Shown: piece after piece, positions 50,340 to 59,092 of the stretch
How the letters are laid out: each line of letters opens with the position of its first letter
Numbering within the stretch: the first letter of the stretch is position 1
Source: Chloroflexota bacterium
Lineage (GTDB): Bacteria > Chloroflexota > Anaerolineae > Promineifilales > Promineifilaceae
Direction: 5' to 3'
NCBI GenBank assembly: GCA_013112725.1
Contig: JABFFZ010000014.1
Coordinates: 23,321 to 87,320 of the forward strand
Length of the DNA: 64,000 bases
Program-made: the position numbers and the translations under genes
The notes under the pieces: model-generated
Told to the model about the DNA's origin: nothing
The model's input: the letters and a program-made list of their open reading frames with translations, nothing else
Database searches by the model: none

Positions 50340-50392
50340 TCCGACGCAGTTCACGGATTACGATTCACGGATTACGGATTACGGGTTACGAA
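50318..50392. repeat. junction repeat (CCGTAATCCGTAA word)
   Basis: ATCCGTAATCCGTAACCCG is followed by CACGGATTACGATTCACGG and GGATTACGGATTACGGG, i.e. words then complements. It lies between the FAD protein and the 18-heme gene. A related block is at 25245-25312 before the feo operon. Confidence 0.8.
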
Positions 50393-50393
50393 C

Positions 50394-51710
50394 ATGAGAC
50401 GCATCCTCTTCTTCATCAGCGGTTTTATCATCTTCGGCCTGATCGTTTTATGGGCGTTCGCTTTGTCGCGGCAGATGGCGGAGACCGGGCAAACGGCCAA
50501 CAGTGACCAGATTGCTGCTTTATTGCAGGCGGTCAACACACCAGAGGGCAGCCTGACCGGGCAGCCGGTCATCTTCCTACCGGGGGCGGGTACGGTGGTG
50601 GGGCATCGTTACTTCCCACTGACCGGCGGCCATGCGTTGAATGATTGTGCAGCCTGCCATGCCGACGGCCGTTACCAGGGCACCGATCCTACCTGCCTCA
50701 CCTGCCACGCCGCCGACGACGCCCACAACGGCGAAAACGGCACAGACTGCGCCACCTGCCACACCCCCACCACCTGGCAAGACGCTACCTTTGACCACGC
50801 CACCATTGGCGCACGAGACTGCGCCGACTGCCACACACCCCCACCCGACCATTACGCCGCCCCCTGTGCGGCCTGCCATCTGGACACCACCAATTTTCTA
50901 AACGTGCTGTTTGACCATAGCCAGATTGGCGACCAGGATTGTGCCGCCTGTCACACACCGCCGCCCAACCATTACCAGGGCGCGTGCCGTAATTGTCATT
51001 TGGATACCACTACTTTCCAAAACGCCACATTTGACCACAGCACAATTGGCAGCCAGGATTGCGCCAACTGCCACACACCGCCGCCAAACCATTACCAGGG
51101 CACATGCCGCAACTGCCACACGGACACCACCAATTTCCGCAACACCTTTTTTGACCACAGCGTTATTGGCTCTCAAGACTGTAGCAACTGCCATACGCCG
51201 CCGCCCAATCATTTTGTGGGCGCGTGCAGCAGTTGTCACTTTGACACCACCAATTTCCAGAATGCAATTTTTGACCACAGCACCATTGGTACGCAGGATT
51301 GTGTCAATTGCCATACGCCGCCGCCTAACCATTACCAGGGCGCGTGCCGCAACTGCCACACGGACACCACCAATTTCCGCAATGCTTTCTTTGATCACAG
51401 CGTTATTGGCTCTCAAGACTGTAGCAACTGCCACACCCCGCGACCCAACCATTTCCCTGGCGCCTGCCGCAACTGTCATTCGGACACGACCAATTTCCGC
51501 AATGCCACGTTTAACCACACATTCCCTCTGAATCATGGCAATGCCAACGGGCAGTGTACGGCCTGCCACACGGACAATGACTACAGCAGCTATACCTGCA
51601 CATATTGCCACAACGGCGGTGAGTTTGAAGACGAACACCGGGAGGAAGGGATTACGGATTTGAGCAACTGTTTGCAGTGTCATCCCGACGGCCGTGAAGG
51701 AGATGATTGA
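50394..51710 (+). CDS. 18-heme cytochrome c with tandem repeats
   Basis: 438 residues with an N-terminal membrane anchor (~residues 4-25) and eighteen C-x-x-C-H motifs. From about residue 133 the protein is built of six 40-residue units, each FDHSxIGxQDCxxCHTPPP then NHYxGxCxxCHxDTTNF, giving two hemes and the extra His ligands FDH and NH. The ends are non-repeated heme modules like those of the nine-heme protein (FPLNHGNANGQC). The serial arrangement suggests a long molecular wire on the outside of the cell. No defect is seen. Confidence 0.95.
   Translation: MRRILFFISGFIIFGLIVLWAFALSRQMAETGQTANSDQIAALLQAVNTPEGSLTGQPVIFLPGAGTVVGHRYFPLTGGHALNDCAACHADGRYQGTDPTCLTCHAADDAHNGENGTDCATCHTPTTWQDATFDHATIGARDCADCHTPPPDHYAAPCAACHLDTTNFLNVLFDHSQIGDQDCAACHTPPPNHYQGACRNCHLDTTTFQNATFDHSTIGSQDCANCHTPPPNHYQGTCRNCHTDTTNFRNTFFDHSVIGSQDCSNCHTPPPNHFVGACSSCHFDTTNFQNAIFDHSTIGTQDCVNCHTPPPNHYQGACRNCHTDTTNFRNAFFDHSVIGSQDCSNCHTPRPNHFPGACRNCHSDTTNFRNATFNHTFPLNHGNANGQCTACHTDNDYSSYTCTYCHNGGEFEDEHREEGITDLSNCLQCHPDGREGDD
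50790..51509 (+). repeat. six 120-bp tandem repeats within the 18-heme gene
   Basis: The TTTGACCA-type start of each unit falls at 50790, 50910, 51030, 51150, 51270 and 51390, exactly 120 bp apart; a diverged seventh starts at 51510. Units 2-6 are much more alike at DNA level than unit 1, with unit pairs such as 51046-51180 and 51286-51420 nearly identical, so recent duplication is likely. Confidence 0.92.
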
Positions 51711-51729
51711 TTAACAAGGAATGGTCTAA

Positions 51730-52138
51730 ATGAGCAAAGAACGGTATCTATTCCAGGTGGTAGAGCGAGTGGACGGCCGTGTCCTGTGGGGTAATTTGCA
51801 CCTGCTCTTCTTCTGGCTCTCGCTTATTCCTTCTGTCACTGCCTGGATGGGGGAAAGCGATTTTGCCGCACTGCCGGTGGCAGCGTACGGCCTGACGCTG
51901 CTACTGTCGGCCATTGCCTATTTCTTTGCTCAGCCGCGCCTTACTGCGGCTGCATGAAAATGACTCGACATTAGCGGTAGCATTGGGCCGGGACGCAAAA
52001 GGCAAACTCTCCGTTGTGATGTATCTGGCGGCCATTCCTCTGGCTTTTGTGGCGACATGGTTGGCCGGGGCCTTGTATGTAGCCGTAGCCATTGTCTGGC
52101 TGGTTCCAGACCAACGAATCGAGAAGCAACTAAGATAG
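51730..52138 (+). pseudogene. TMEM175/DUF1211-like gene fragment with frameshift
   Basis: The first frame gives LWGNLHLLFFWLSLIPSVTAWMGE and AIAYFFAQ and stops at 51957. One base later in register the family continues: ALLRLHENDSTLAVALGRDAKGK, MYLAAIPLAFVATWLAGALY and LVPDQRIEK. Together these form the second half of a TMEM175-type potassium channel-like protein (DUF1211). The usual first helices are absent, and the shift lies between 51914 and 51957. An AAGGA ribosome site precedes the ATG, so a short product may still be made. Likely a decaying gene. Confidence 0.7.
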
Positions 52139-52178
52139 ACTTCTGATTTCCCCAAAAATCGGATGTCTGGTAAAGGGT

Positions 52179-54638
52179 TTACCGCCAGACGAGTGGAGGG
52201 ATTTCTTTGGTGATGTGCTGCATTTCGGGCGGGGTAGGGCCGGTTTCGTACTGCGGCAGCGTAAAATAGAAGGTTGAGCCTTTGCCCGGTTCAGACTCTA
52301 CCCAAATCTGACCGCCGTGCATTTCAATGAACTTTTTGGCAATGGGCAAGCCCAAACCGGTACCGCCGGTGCGCCGGGCCATGTGCCCATCTAACTGCAC
52401 AAATTCACTAAAGGCACGGGGAATATCTTCCGGTCGCATACCAATGCCGGTATCCGTTACGCTGACCGTCACCCACTGCTCGCCATCGCTGGCAGCGCGC
52501 ACGGTAATATCACCCCCATCGGTGAATTTAGCGGCGTTGGAGACCAGGTTGAGCAACACCTGGCGCACCCGGTTACGGTCGGCCTGCACCAGGGGCAGGT
52601 TATCAGGCACAGCCACATGTAGGGCGATGGATTTGCCGCGCGTGAGGCCCACGGCCGTAGACATGACCCCATGAATCACCTCTGGCAAATACACCTTTTC
52701 CAAAAACAGGTCAATTCGGCCCGACTCAATCTTCGCCAGATCAAGAATGTCGTTGATCAATCCCAGCAGATGGCGGCCCGAATCCCCAATCCGGTTCAGC
52801 ATATCTTGTTGTTCGGTCGTCAGCGGGCCATCCACCCCCAATGACATCAAGTAAGCAAAATTAATAATGGCATTGAGTGGAGTACGCAGTTCGTGAGACA
52901 TGTTGGCTAGAAATTGTGATTTAAGGAAATTGGCTTCCTCCGCTTCCATCCGGGCGCCTTCCACAGCCTCGAACAATTGGGCATTGCGAATGGCGGTGGC
53001 AATCTGGTCAGACAAGGTTTGCAGCACCTGCACATCTTCCGGGCTGAAGGCGTACATTTCTGAATGCTGAATTTCTAATACGCCAATCACATCCTCGCCG
53101 ACCTTGAGCGGCAGGCCAATTTCTGACTTCACCCGCGGCAGCCGGTCATCCGGTAGGAAATAGCTGTTTTGGATCACGTCGTTGGCAACCAAAGGCCGTC
53201 CCGTTTTCACCACCTGCGTAATCATGCTCTGGCTTTCGATTTTGATGGCAAATGAGCCGGGCATAACGGGCATCGCCTCGGCCGTGTCAGCCGCCGAAAG
53301 ATACACTTCCCCCCGTTCCCGGTCTACCAGCAAAATCCCAACCGCATAAAAATCAAAACTCTGGCGAATGAGTTTCACCACTTCAGCCAGCAGGGCATCC
53401 AGTTCCAAATGAGAAATGGCGCTGCGCCCCACCTGGTTGATGAGATCAAGTTGCTGCACCCGTTCGGCCAGTTCCGCCGTGCGGGCATTCACCTGCGCTT
53501 CCAGGCTGATATACAGACGGCGCAACTGCTCTGTCATCTGGTTAAACGTGCGGGCCAGTGTGCCAATTTCATCCTGGGTTTGCACGCTAGCGGTGGCGGT
53601 CAGGTCGCCTTCGGTCACACGCACGGCCGTTTCCGTCAGGGCGGCAATTGGCCGGCTGATGCTGCGGGTGACCCAGGTCATAATAGCAATCACAAAGGTA
53701 ATACCGGCCAGACCCGTCAGGAGAATGTTGGCCGTCAACTGTCGCACCGGGGCATAAGCTTCGGCAACCGGCAGTTCCGCCACCAGACCAAACTGCATCT
53801 CATCCAGCCAGCGGTAAGCGCCCAAGACGGGGATGTTTTGGTAATTGGTGTATTGGGCACGGCCGTCTTGCCCGGCCAACACCGCTTCAATCCCGGCTGA
53901 GGTCACTGTTTCCTTTTGCAGCGTGCGGTGCAGATAGGGGTCAATCACCTGCACCAAATGGCGATGGGTATCAACCAGATAGGTAATGCTGGCCGGCCCC
54001 AACCCCGTCTGGTCTAACACAATCTGCTCCATGTGCGTGGGGTCCACCTTGGCCGCCAGTACTCCTTTCACTTCGCCATTCACGGCGCGCAGCGGCGTAG
54101 CAATGACCAGATACATACGCGGCGCCTGTGGGTCGTCATCCACACTCTGCAAATAGACGTTTTGCAGACCGGCTTCAAAATAGGGGGCCGATACCCGCTC
54201 CCCCAGGCGGCTGGCATTGGTAGAGTAGAGGACACGGCCGTCAGCCGGCGACATGAGAAAAATCTCCAGCAAATCCACCCGCCGCCGTAGCACATCCCGC
54301 AAACTTTGATCCAACGCCGCATACGCCGTCTGATACAGGTCACTGCCACTTTCTGTGGCCGGATCAAGCAAGATTGTGCCGGCATTGCGCACTTCTGGGG
54401 CGCGGGTCAGCAACACCACGTCGGCCTTCCGTTCCGCCTGCCAGCGCGCCAGCGATGCTTCCTTCACCATGGTCACCGCTTCCATCCGGGCGTAAATGGA
54501 CTCTTCCAATGCCTGCCGCGCCCAATAGTTAACGACCAGCACGGTTGCTAACACCGCCACCAGGGAAACCAGGAAAAACCCAATAATCAGGCGGCCCCGT
54601 AAACTTTTGCGTGGATCGAGGTTCTTACGAAGTTGCAT
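52179..54638 (-). CDS. membrane hybrid-sensor histidine kinase (Cache-HAMP-GAF-HisKA-HATPase)
   Basis: 819 residues. Helix 1 is at ~15-35, an extracellular double-Cache domain at ~40-285, helix 2 at ~290-315, HAMP at ~315-370, GAF at ~410-555, HisKA with the phospho-accepting His in MSHELRTPLNAIINF (~595), and HATPase with DTGIGMRPEDIPRAF and GTGLGLPIAKKF (~735-790). A small extracellular ligand and an intracellular signal are probably integrated. No response regulator gene is adjacent, so it is an orphan kinase. The Met at 54638 (MQLRKNLDPRK) is the likely start. Confidence 0.93.
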   Translation of the reverse strand: MQLRKNLDPRKSLRGRLIIGFFLVSLVAVLATVLVVNYWARQALEESIYARMEAVTMVKEASLARWQAERKADVVLLTRAPEVRNAGTILLDPATESGSDLYQTAYAALDQSLRDVLRRRVDLLEIFLMSPADGRVLYSTNASRLGERVSAPYFEAGLQNVYLQSVDDDPQAPRMYLVIATPLRAVNGEVKGVLAAKVDPTHMEQIVLDQTGLGPASITYLVDTHRHLVQVIDPYLHRTLQKETVTSAGIEAVLAGQDGRAQYTNYQNIPVLGAYRWLDEMQFGLVAELPVAEAYAPVRQLTANILLTGLAGITFVIAIMTWVTRSISRPIAALTETAVRVTEGDLTATASVQTQDEIGTLARTFNQMTEQLRRLYISLEAQVNARTAELAERVQQLDLINQVGRSAISHLELDALLAEVVKLIRQSFDFYAVGILLVDRERGEVYLSAADTAEAMPVMPGSFAIKIESQSMITQVVKTGRPLVANDVIQNSYFLPDDRLPRVKSEIGLPLKVGEDVIGVLEIQHSEMYAFSPEDVQVLQTLSDQIATAIRNAQLFEAVEGARMEAEEANFLKSQFLANMSHELRTPLNAIINFAYLMSLGVDGPLTTEQQDMLNRIGDSGRHLLGLINDILDLAKIESGRIDLFLEKVYLPEVIHGVMSTAVGLTRGKSIALHVAVPDNLPLVQADRNRVRQVLLNLVSNAAKFTDGGDITVRAASDGEQWVTVSVTDTGIGMRPEDIPRAFSEFVQLDGHMARRTGGTGLGLPIAKKFIEMHGGQIWVESEPGKGSTFYFTLPQYETGPTPPEMQHITKEIPPLVWR

Positions 54639-54773
54639 GGCGCTATAGTAACGCATTTTAGCGCGTGATGCTGTGAACAATAGGAAATTAGGAATTAGGA
54701 ATTAGGAATTAGGAAGGATGAATTGGGGAGAATGCTGATCTTCAACTACGAATTACCGATTACGGATCACTGA

Positions 54774-55517
54774 TTACCGGTTTCCACCCCGCCGGCGGCT
54801 GAAAAAGGAGCTGCTGCCTTCGTTCTGGGAGAGTTCTCCTTGCAGGCGGGCTAACTGCGCCTCGGCGGAGGCGGCGCGGGATTGGGCATTCATACGCGCC
54901 TGGCGCTCTTCGGTAAGCAGAGCATCTAGCTTGTGCAGGCTTTGCACCTGCACTTCTAGCGTTGCCTTTTCCCGTTCCAGGCGAATACGGGCGTCGCGCT
55001 CTACCACCAATTGTTCGGCTACCTGGTCGGCCCGTTCAGCGCGAACTTCCAGGGTAGCGATTTTGCGTTCCAGTTCCAGGCGCAGGAGGCGCTCTTGTTC
55101 CAATGCGGCAGCAGATTGTTGGGCCTGACGCACTTCCACTTCCAGCGCCGCCAGTTCGCGTTCCAGGGCCAGCCGTATGTCGCGCTCTTTTTGTAGTTCT
55201 TGAATGGTTTGTTGAGACTGGGTCACGGCCGTTTCCAATATATACAGCCGCCGTTCCTGGTCACGCATGGCAGCTTCCCGCGCTTCTAGCTCTTGTTTCA
55301 ACGCCAAGACCTGTTGTTCCGCCAACTGCAGCTGGTTGGCAAAGGGGGGCATTACCACTGTCGGCGCCGGTTTGGGCGGGCCCAGGGGGGAGACGGGGGT
55401 GCTGATGGTGGGGTCGGCAACGACGGCCGTTTCCCGCGCCAAATCCATCTTCGGATTAAACGTTTCCACGGCAGCCAATGGATCCTCACCACTATCCGGT
55501 TTAACTTTTCTAGCCAT
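54774..55517 (-). CDS. coiled-coil protein coupled to a ParA-like ATPase
   Basis: 247 residues. Residues ~60-225 are a continuous heptad-rich coiled coil (EQQVLALKQELEAREAAM, then LERELAALEVEVRQAQ), and the C-terminus is Ser/Arg/Gly-rich (SSFFSRRRGGNR). The N-terminal ~55 residues are Pro-rich and flexible. It overlaps the ParA-like gene by 8 bp, so it probably is its partner, in the position where a ParB or cargo adaptor would be. No DNA-binding domain is obvious. Confidence 0.75.
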   Translation of the reverse strand: MARKVKPDSGEDPLAAVETFNPKMDLARETAVVADPTISTPVSPLGPPKPAPTVVMPPFANQLQLAEQQVLALKQELEAREAAMRDQERRLYILETAVTQSQQTIQELQKERDIRLALERELAALEVEVRQAQQSAAALEQERLLRLELERKIATLEVRAERADQVAEQLVVERDARIRLEREKATLEVQVQSLHKLDALLTEERQARMNAQSRAASAEAQLARLQGELSQNEGSSSFFSRRRGGNR

Positions 55518-56418
55518 AATACACTCTGTCTACCAATTCCTGATACGCTACGGTCGCCGGGTTCAAATAACGCGGATCAAATTCAAAAATCGTTTGCTGC
55601 ACCGACGGCGCTTCCGCCACTTGTTGGCTGCGCGGGATGGGGGCGCTGACGATATTGCCGTACTTTTGCCGCAGCTCTTCCACCATTTGTTTATCCAAGA
55701 CCTGCCGCTCCACGTTAAAGGTGGGCACAATGGTGTGGATATTGATGTCAATACCCCGCACCTGTGCCTCAAAGATGTTCGTAATATGCTGCCCCGTACC
55801 CGCCATGCTGAAATAGTCCGGTTTCACGGGCACAATGGCGGCATCGGCAAACTGGTACACTGCCTGCGTAAAAGCATCCAGCGCCGGCGGGCAATCCATG
55901 ATGATAAATGTGAACCGTTCAATCGCCAGCCCCAGCCGGTCAGATAATATCCGCAACAGGCCGTAATTCCGTTTGGTGGTCAGGGACATGGTTTGCAGCC
56001 GTAAAATATCTTTGGCGCTTTCCAGATTATCCGAAGAAGGCAGCAGCCACAAATTGGGGCGGGGATACCCATCGGCGGAACGGTCGGCGGAAATGACCGC
56101 TTCTGTGAGGTGTTGTTGTTCCAGCAGCACTTCACCAATATCGGCGCGGCCAGGGTCAATGCCCAATCCACGCGCACAGTGCCCCTGCGGGTCAAAATCA
56201 ATCAGCAGCACATGGCCCAACAGGTAATAGATACGATCATGATAATGGAAAATGCTGCTGGGATCAGACACGCGCTCCACGTCTTCCGAGGCCAGGCGGC
56301 GCATGAGTTTGCGCGACAGGCCATGCGCCAGGTTGATGGCAGTGGTGGTCTTGGCCACACCACCTTTGCGGTTGACCACAGCCAACACTTTGTGCCGTTG
56401 GGGTGTTCCCTCTGTCAT
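55510..56418 (-). CDS. ParA/MinD-family ATPase
   Basis: 302 residues. The deviant Walker A KGGVAKTTT (residue ~18) and the Walker B-like DFDPQGHCARGLGID are clear, and IMDCPPALDAFT is the A' motif. An insertion of ~25 residues lies after the first helix (RRLASEDVERVSDPSSIF). Such ATPases position plasmids, chromosomes, chemoreceptors or carboxysome-like cargo. The coupled coiled-coil partner and the absence of replication genes suggest a cargo-positioning role, but this is inference. Confidence 0.9.
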   Translation of the reverse strand: MTEGTPQRHKVLAVVNRKGGVAKTTTAINLAHGLSRKLMRRLASEDVERVSDPSSIFHYHDRIYYLLGHVLLIDFDPQGHCARGLGIDPGRADIGEVLLEQQHLTEAVISADRSADGYPRPNLWLLPSSDNLESAKDILRLQTMSLTTKRNYGLLRILSDRLGLAIERFTFIIMDCPPALDAFTQAVYQFADAAIVPVKPDYFSMAGTGQHITNIFEAQVRGIDINIHTIVPTFNVERQVLDKQMVEELRQKYGNIVSAPIPRSQQVAEAPSVQQTIFEFDPRYLNPATVAYQELVDRVYYG

Positions 56419-56447
56419 GTTGAGTCGCCGGATTTTTGGCTGGAATC

Positions 56448-56488
56448 TGGTAATTGGGTAATTGGGTAATTACCCAATTACTTAATTA
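56448..56488. repeat. palindromic junction repeat upstream of parA-like gene
   Basis: TAATTGGGTAATTGGG runs into its complement TAATTACCCAATTAC. Same word family as 16741-16794 and 59020-59090. Confidence 0.8.
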
Positions 56489-56614
56489 CTTCTTTCCCAC
56501 CAGGCTACCAGTTCAGTTTCATACCTTACATAATGAAGCATGTCCATTGTATCATACGCCTTTCGTTTGCCCACTGAGAGGGGGGCGATTTTTCAAATCA
56601 CCCTACAATGCCGA

Positions 56615-57547
56615 TCACGGCCGTACCGTGTAACTGTCAATCAACGCACCGGCGCGATTGAAGAAGGTGAAATTGAGGCAGGTTTCGGTGGTAGTGAGCA
56701 GCAGAGCGCCGTAATCCTGGTTATAGCGCACGGCGCTGCCGGGCACGGCCGTGCCCCTAAACGCATCAATCCGCCACCGCCCTCCCAGGCCATTGACAAA
56801 GTAGACGATGCCATCGACGTGGATGCGTTCGTAGGTGTGGTCGTGCCCGGCAAGCACGGCCGTGGCTCCCCACGCCGCAAACGGCCACTGCCGCAATGGG
56901 TCGCTGCCATGCGTAGCCGCCGATGAATACGGTGCATGGTGCAGCGTTACCAGCTTCCAGGGAGCGGTGGAGGCAGCCATCCGGGTTTGTAGCCATTGCG
57001 CCTGGGCCGAATCGGCCGTGTACCCATCCGGCTCATGCTCATCACTGTCCACCACGAACAGATGCACCGGCCCCAATACCACATCGTAATACCGTTCATT
57101 GCCGGGCAACACGAAATAATCCAGATGCGGCTGCACGTTGCCGAGACGCCAGTCATGGTTGCCCAGCGCCGGGAAAAAGCGGTTTTCATCGGCCGCGCCG
57201 GGGCCATATGTGCCCACATACGGGTAAATGTACCGCTGGTAATACTGGCCGATATTTTTGTCAATGGTGCTGGCTCTGCCATACGAGTAATTGTTGTCGC
57301 CCACCGTCAGCACATAGGCCACCTGCCAGCCATGTACCAGCGCCGCCACATCCGCTTCCGGTGGGCCGGCGTTGCCAAAATCACCGATCACCGCCATCCG
57401 AACGCCGCCCACGCAATCCGCCGGGCTGCCGGTGATGGGCACATCCACCATATACAACTTCCGCCCTGGGCCATGATTCCACCACAGCCACACCGCCAGC
57501 GCCACCAAAAGGGCGGCCAGCATAATTCCCATGGTCCATCGTTTCAT
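56615..57547 (-). CDS. membrane-anchored metallophosphoesterase
   Basis: 310 residues. An N-terminal membrane helix (residues ~5-24) is followed by a calcineurin-like phosphoesterase domain: VIGDFGNAGPPEAD, then VGDNNYSYG, ALGNHDW, LVTLHHAPYSS and LAGHDHTYERI. These supply the two-metal site in the same order as in purple acid phosphatase-like enzymes. The substrate is unknown, and the protein probably faces outside. The start at 57547 has an AAGG site. A MITE was inserted ~95 bp upstream. Confidence 0.9.
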   Translation of the reverse strand: MKRWTMGIMLAALLVALAVWLWWNHGPGRKLYMVDVPITGSPADCVGGVRMAVIGDFGNAGPPEADVAALVHGWQVAYVLTVGDNNYSYGRASTIDKNIGQYYQRYIYPYVGTYGPGAADENRFFPALGNHDWRLGNVQPHLDYFVLPGNERYYDVVLGPVHLFVVDSDEHEPDGYTADSAQAQWLQTRMAASTAPWKLVTLHHAPYSSAATHGSDPLRQWPFAAWGATAVLAGHDHTYERIHVDGIVYFVNGLGGRWRIDAFRGTAVPGSAVRYNQDYGALLLTTTETCLNFTFFNRAGALIDSYTVRP

Positions 57548-57642
57548 CGTCACATAACCTTTACGCGCATCTTCAGATAACGGATGGTCACGGCCGTTCT
57601 CCGTTTGTCCACTTCTCCATCCCTCGCCCATCCCCGCCATTA

Positions 57643-57822
57643 TCAGCAATTCTCAATTTGGCTGGCTCCGGCAGATAAATCTGCACCTACAAAAGGCAAA
57701 GTCGGCCTTCGCCGACTGGCGCCCAGCCCACGCAGAGCCTGCCCTGAACCTGTTGAAGGGTGGGCTTTGCTCTCTGTAGGCGCGATTTTAATCGCTGGCT
57801 CTTGGTAAATTGAGAATTGCTG
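57643..57822. mobile_element. third MITE family (180 bp, 16-bp terminal repeats, 9-bp target duplication)
   Basis: CAGCAATTCTCAATTT (57643-57658) is repeated in exact complement at 57807-57822. CGCCATTAT directly flanks both sides (57634-57642 and 57823-57831). The interior includes AAGTCGGCCTTCGCCGACT and a segment shared with the relic at 15446-15570. No coding capacity. The perfect ends and duplication suggest a recent insertion. Confidence 0.92.
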
Positions 57823-57872
57823 CGCCATTATCGCACAGCTTGGAGATCATCCCAATCAATGATAGCATTGCA

Positions 57873-57907
57873 CAGAAGCCGGGTTTTTGCGAAAAACCCG
57901 GCTTCTT
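57873..57907. repeat. dispersed palindrome, AAGCCGGGTTTTTGC type, copy 2
   Basis: AGAAGCCGGGTTTTTGC with complement GAAAAACCCGGCTTCT, nearly identical to 30113-30150. It lies ten bases before the start of the PHP gene, so as a hairpin in the mRNA it would sit just upstream of the ribosome site. Confidence 0.8.
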
Positions 57908-57917
57908 CAAGGAATAT

Positions 57918-59021
57918 ATGGAGCTATTTGAAGTAGTCGGCAATATGCACATGCACACCCCCTATTCCGATGGGGAGAAGTGGCACGCCGAGATTGCGCA
58001 GGACGCCATCGCCGCCGGGCTGGGCTTTATCATTGTCACCGACCATAACATCTGGGTGGATGGGGTGGAAGGGTATTATGAGAATGAGAACGGCCGTGTC
58101 CTCCTGCTCGCCGGTGAAGAAGTGCATCATGTCCGGCGAGAGCCGCAGGCCAGCCACCTGCTCGTTTACGGCGCCGAACGGGAGCTTTCCCCCTGTGCGC
58201 CCAATCCCCAAGAACTGCTCAACGCCGCCAACGCCTGTGGCGCCCACACCTTTCTGGCCCATCCCCACGAAAAAGATTGCCGCCTCTTCCCTTATCCCAA
58301 TCTCGGCTGGCGCGATTGGGACATTGAAGGGTATACCGGTCTGGAATTGTGGAACTACATGTCCAGTTTTGTGTGCCGGTTGTCTGAAGAGCTAAACAAA
58401 CTATCGGTGCAAAATGGGCTGTTGGATAAATTCACCGCCATTCGCGTCGCCCTCAGCCCCGAAAAATATATCGCCTTCCCCGAACCGGAAACGCTGGCCT
58501 TGTGGGATGAACTGCTGGCCCAGGGTAAAGAGGTGCCCGTTGTGGGCAACAGCGACGCCCACGGCACGCCCTTTAACCTCGGCCCGCTGCACCGCCTCAT
58601 TTACCCCTACGAATACCTCTTCCGTGCTATCAACACCCATCTGCTACTGCCGGAACCACTTAGCGGCGACGTGGGACGAGATAAACAGCTGATCCTGCGC
58701 GCCATTGGCAAGGGGCATAGCTGGGTGGCCTACGATTTACCCCACCCCACCAAAGGATTCCGCTTTACGGGTCACGGCCGTGCCAAAGGGCATATGGGCC
58801 AGCGCATCCAATTGGACGCCGGGGCCACCCTGCAAGCCAGCCTGCCCACCCGCGCCCACATCCGCCTCATCCGGCACGGCGAAACGGTGAAAAGCATTGA
58901 AAACGAAACCCACCTCTCCTACACCGCCACCGAACCTGGCGCGTATCGCGTGGAATGTACCCTCCCCTTCCAGGGCAAGGAACGGGGGTGGATTTATAGT
59001 AATCCGATTTACCTCTGGTAA
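57918..59021 (+). CDS. PHP-domain metal-dependent phosphoesterase
   Basis: 367 residues. PHP metal motifs are in order: HMHTPYSDG (residue ~11), TDHN (~45), EEVHH (~72), AHPHEKD (~120) and GNSDAHG (~212). The C-terminal ~75 residues form a β-rich domain. PHP proteins hydrolyse phosphoesters of nucleotides or sugar phosphates; the substrate is unknown. The ATG at 57918 is chosen because the open frame upstream only translates a dispersed palindrome. Confidence 0.9.
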   Translation: MELFEVVGNMHMHTPYSDGEKWHAEIAQDAIAAGLGFIIVTDHNIWVDGVEGYYENENGRVLLLAGEEVHHVRREPQASHLLVYGAERELSPCAPNPQELLNAANACGAHTFLAHPHEKDCRLFPYPNLGWRDWDIEGYTGLELWNYMSSFVCRLSEELNKLSVQNGLLDKFTAIRVALSPEKYIAFPEPETLALWDELLAQGKEVPVVGNSDAHGTPFNLGPLHRLIYPYEYLFRAINTHLLLPEPLSGDVGRDKQLILRAIGKGHSWVAYDLPHPTKGFRFTGHGRAKGHMGQRIQLDAGATLQASLPTRAHIRLIRHGETVKSIENETHLSYTATEPGAYRVECTLPFQGKERGWIYSNPIYLW

Positions 59022-59090
59022 TTGCGTAATTGGGTAATTGGGTAATTTGACACCGCCAACCACCCAATTACGCAATTACCCAATTACTTC
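59020..59090. repeat. palindromic junction repeat (TAATTGGG word)
   Basis: GTAATTGCGTAATTGGGTAA and complement (CCAATTACGCAATTACCC) with a 20-base centre, between the PHP and SDR genes. Confidence 0.8.
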
Positions 59091-59092
59091 GT

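Larger units (their letters stand above)
57548..57917. other. 370-bp divergent intergenic region
   Basis: Between the phosphoesterase (-) and PHP (+) genes. It consists almost wholly of repeats: the TIR element at 57643-57822 with its target duplications and the GAAGCCGGG palindrome at 57873-57907. No further gene is seen; the remaining ~90 bp next to the phosphoesterase hold its upstream region. Confidence 0.7.

Noticed and set aside
50790..51509. Regularly spaced repeats that could be read as a CRISPR array
   Set aside because: They are 120-bp units in frame inside a multiheme cytochrome gene with heme motifs in every unit; there are no short repeats with unique spacers.
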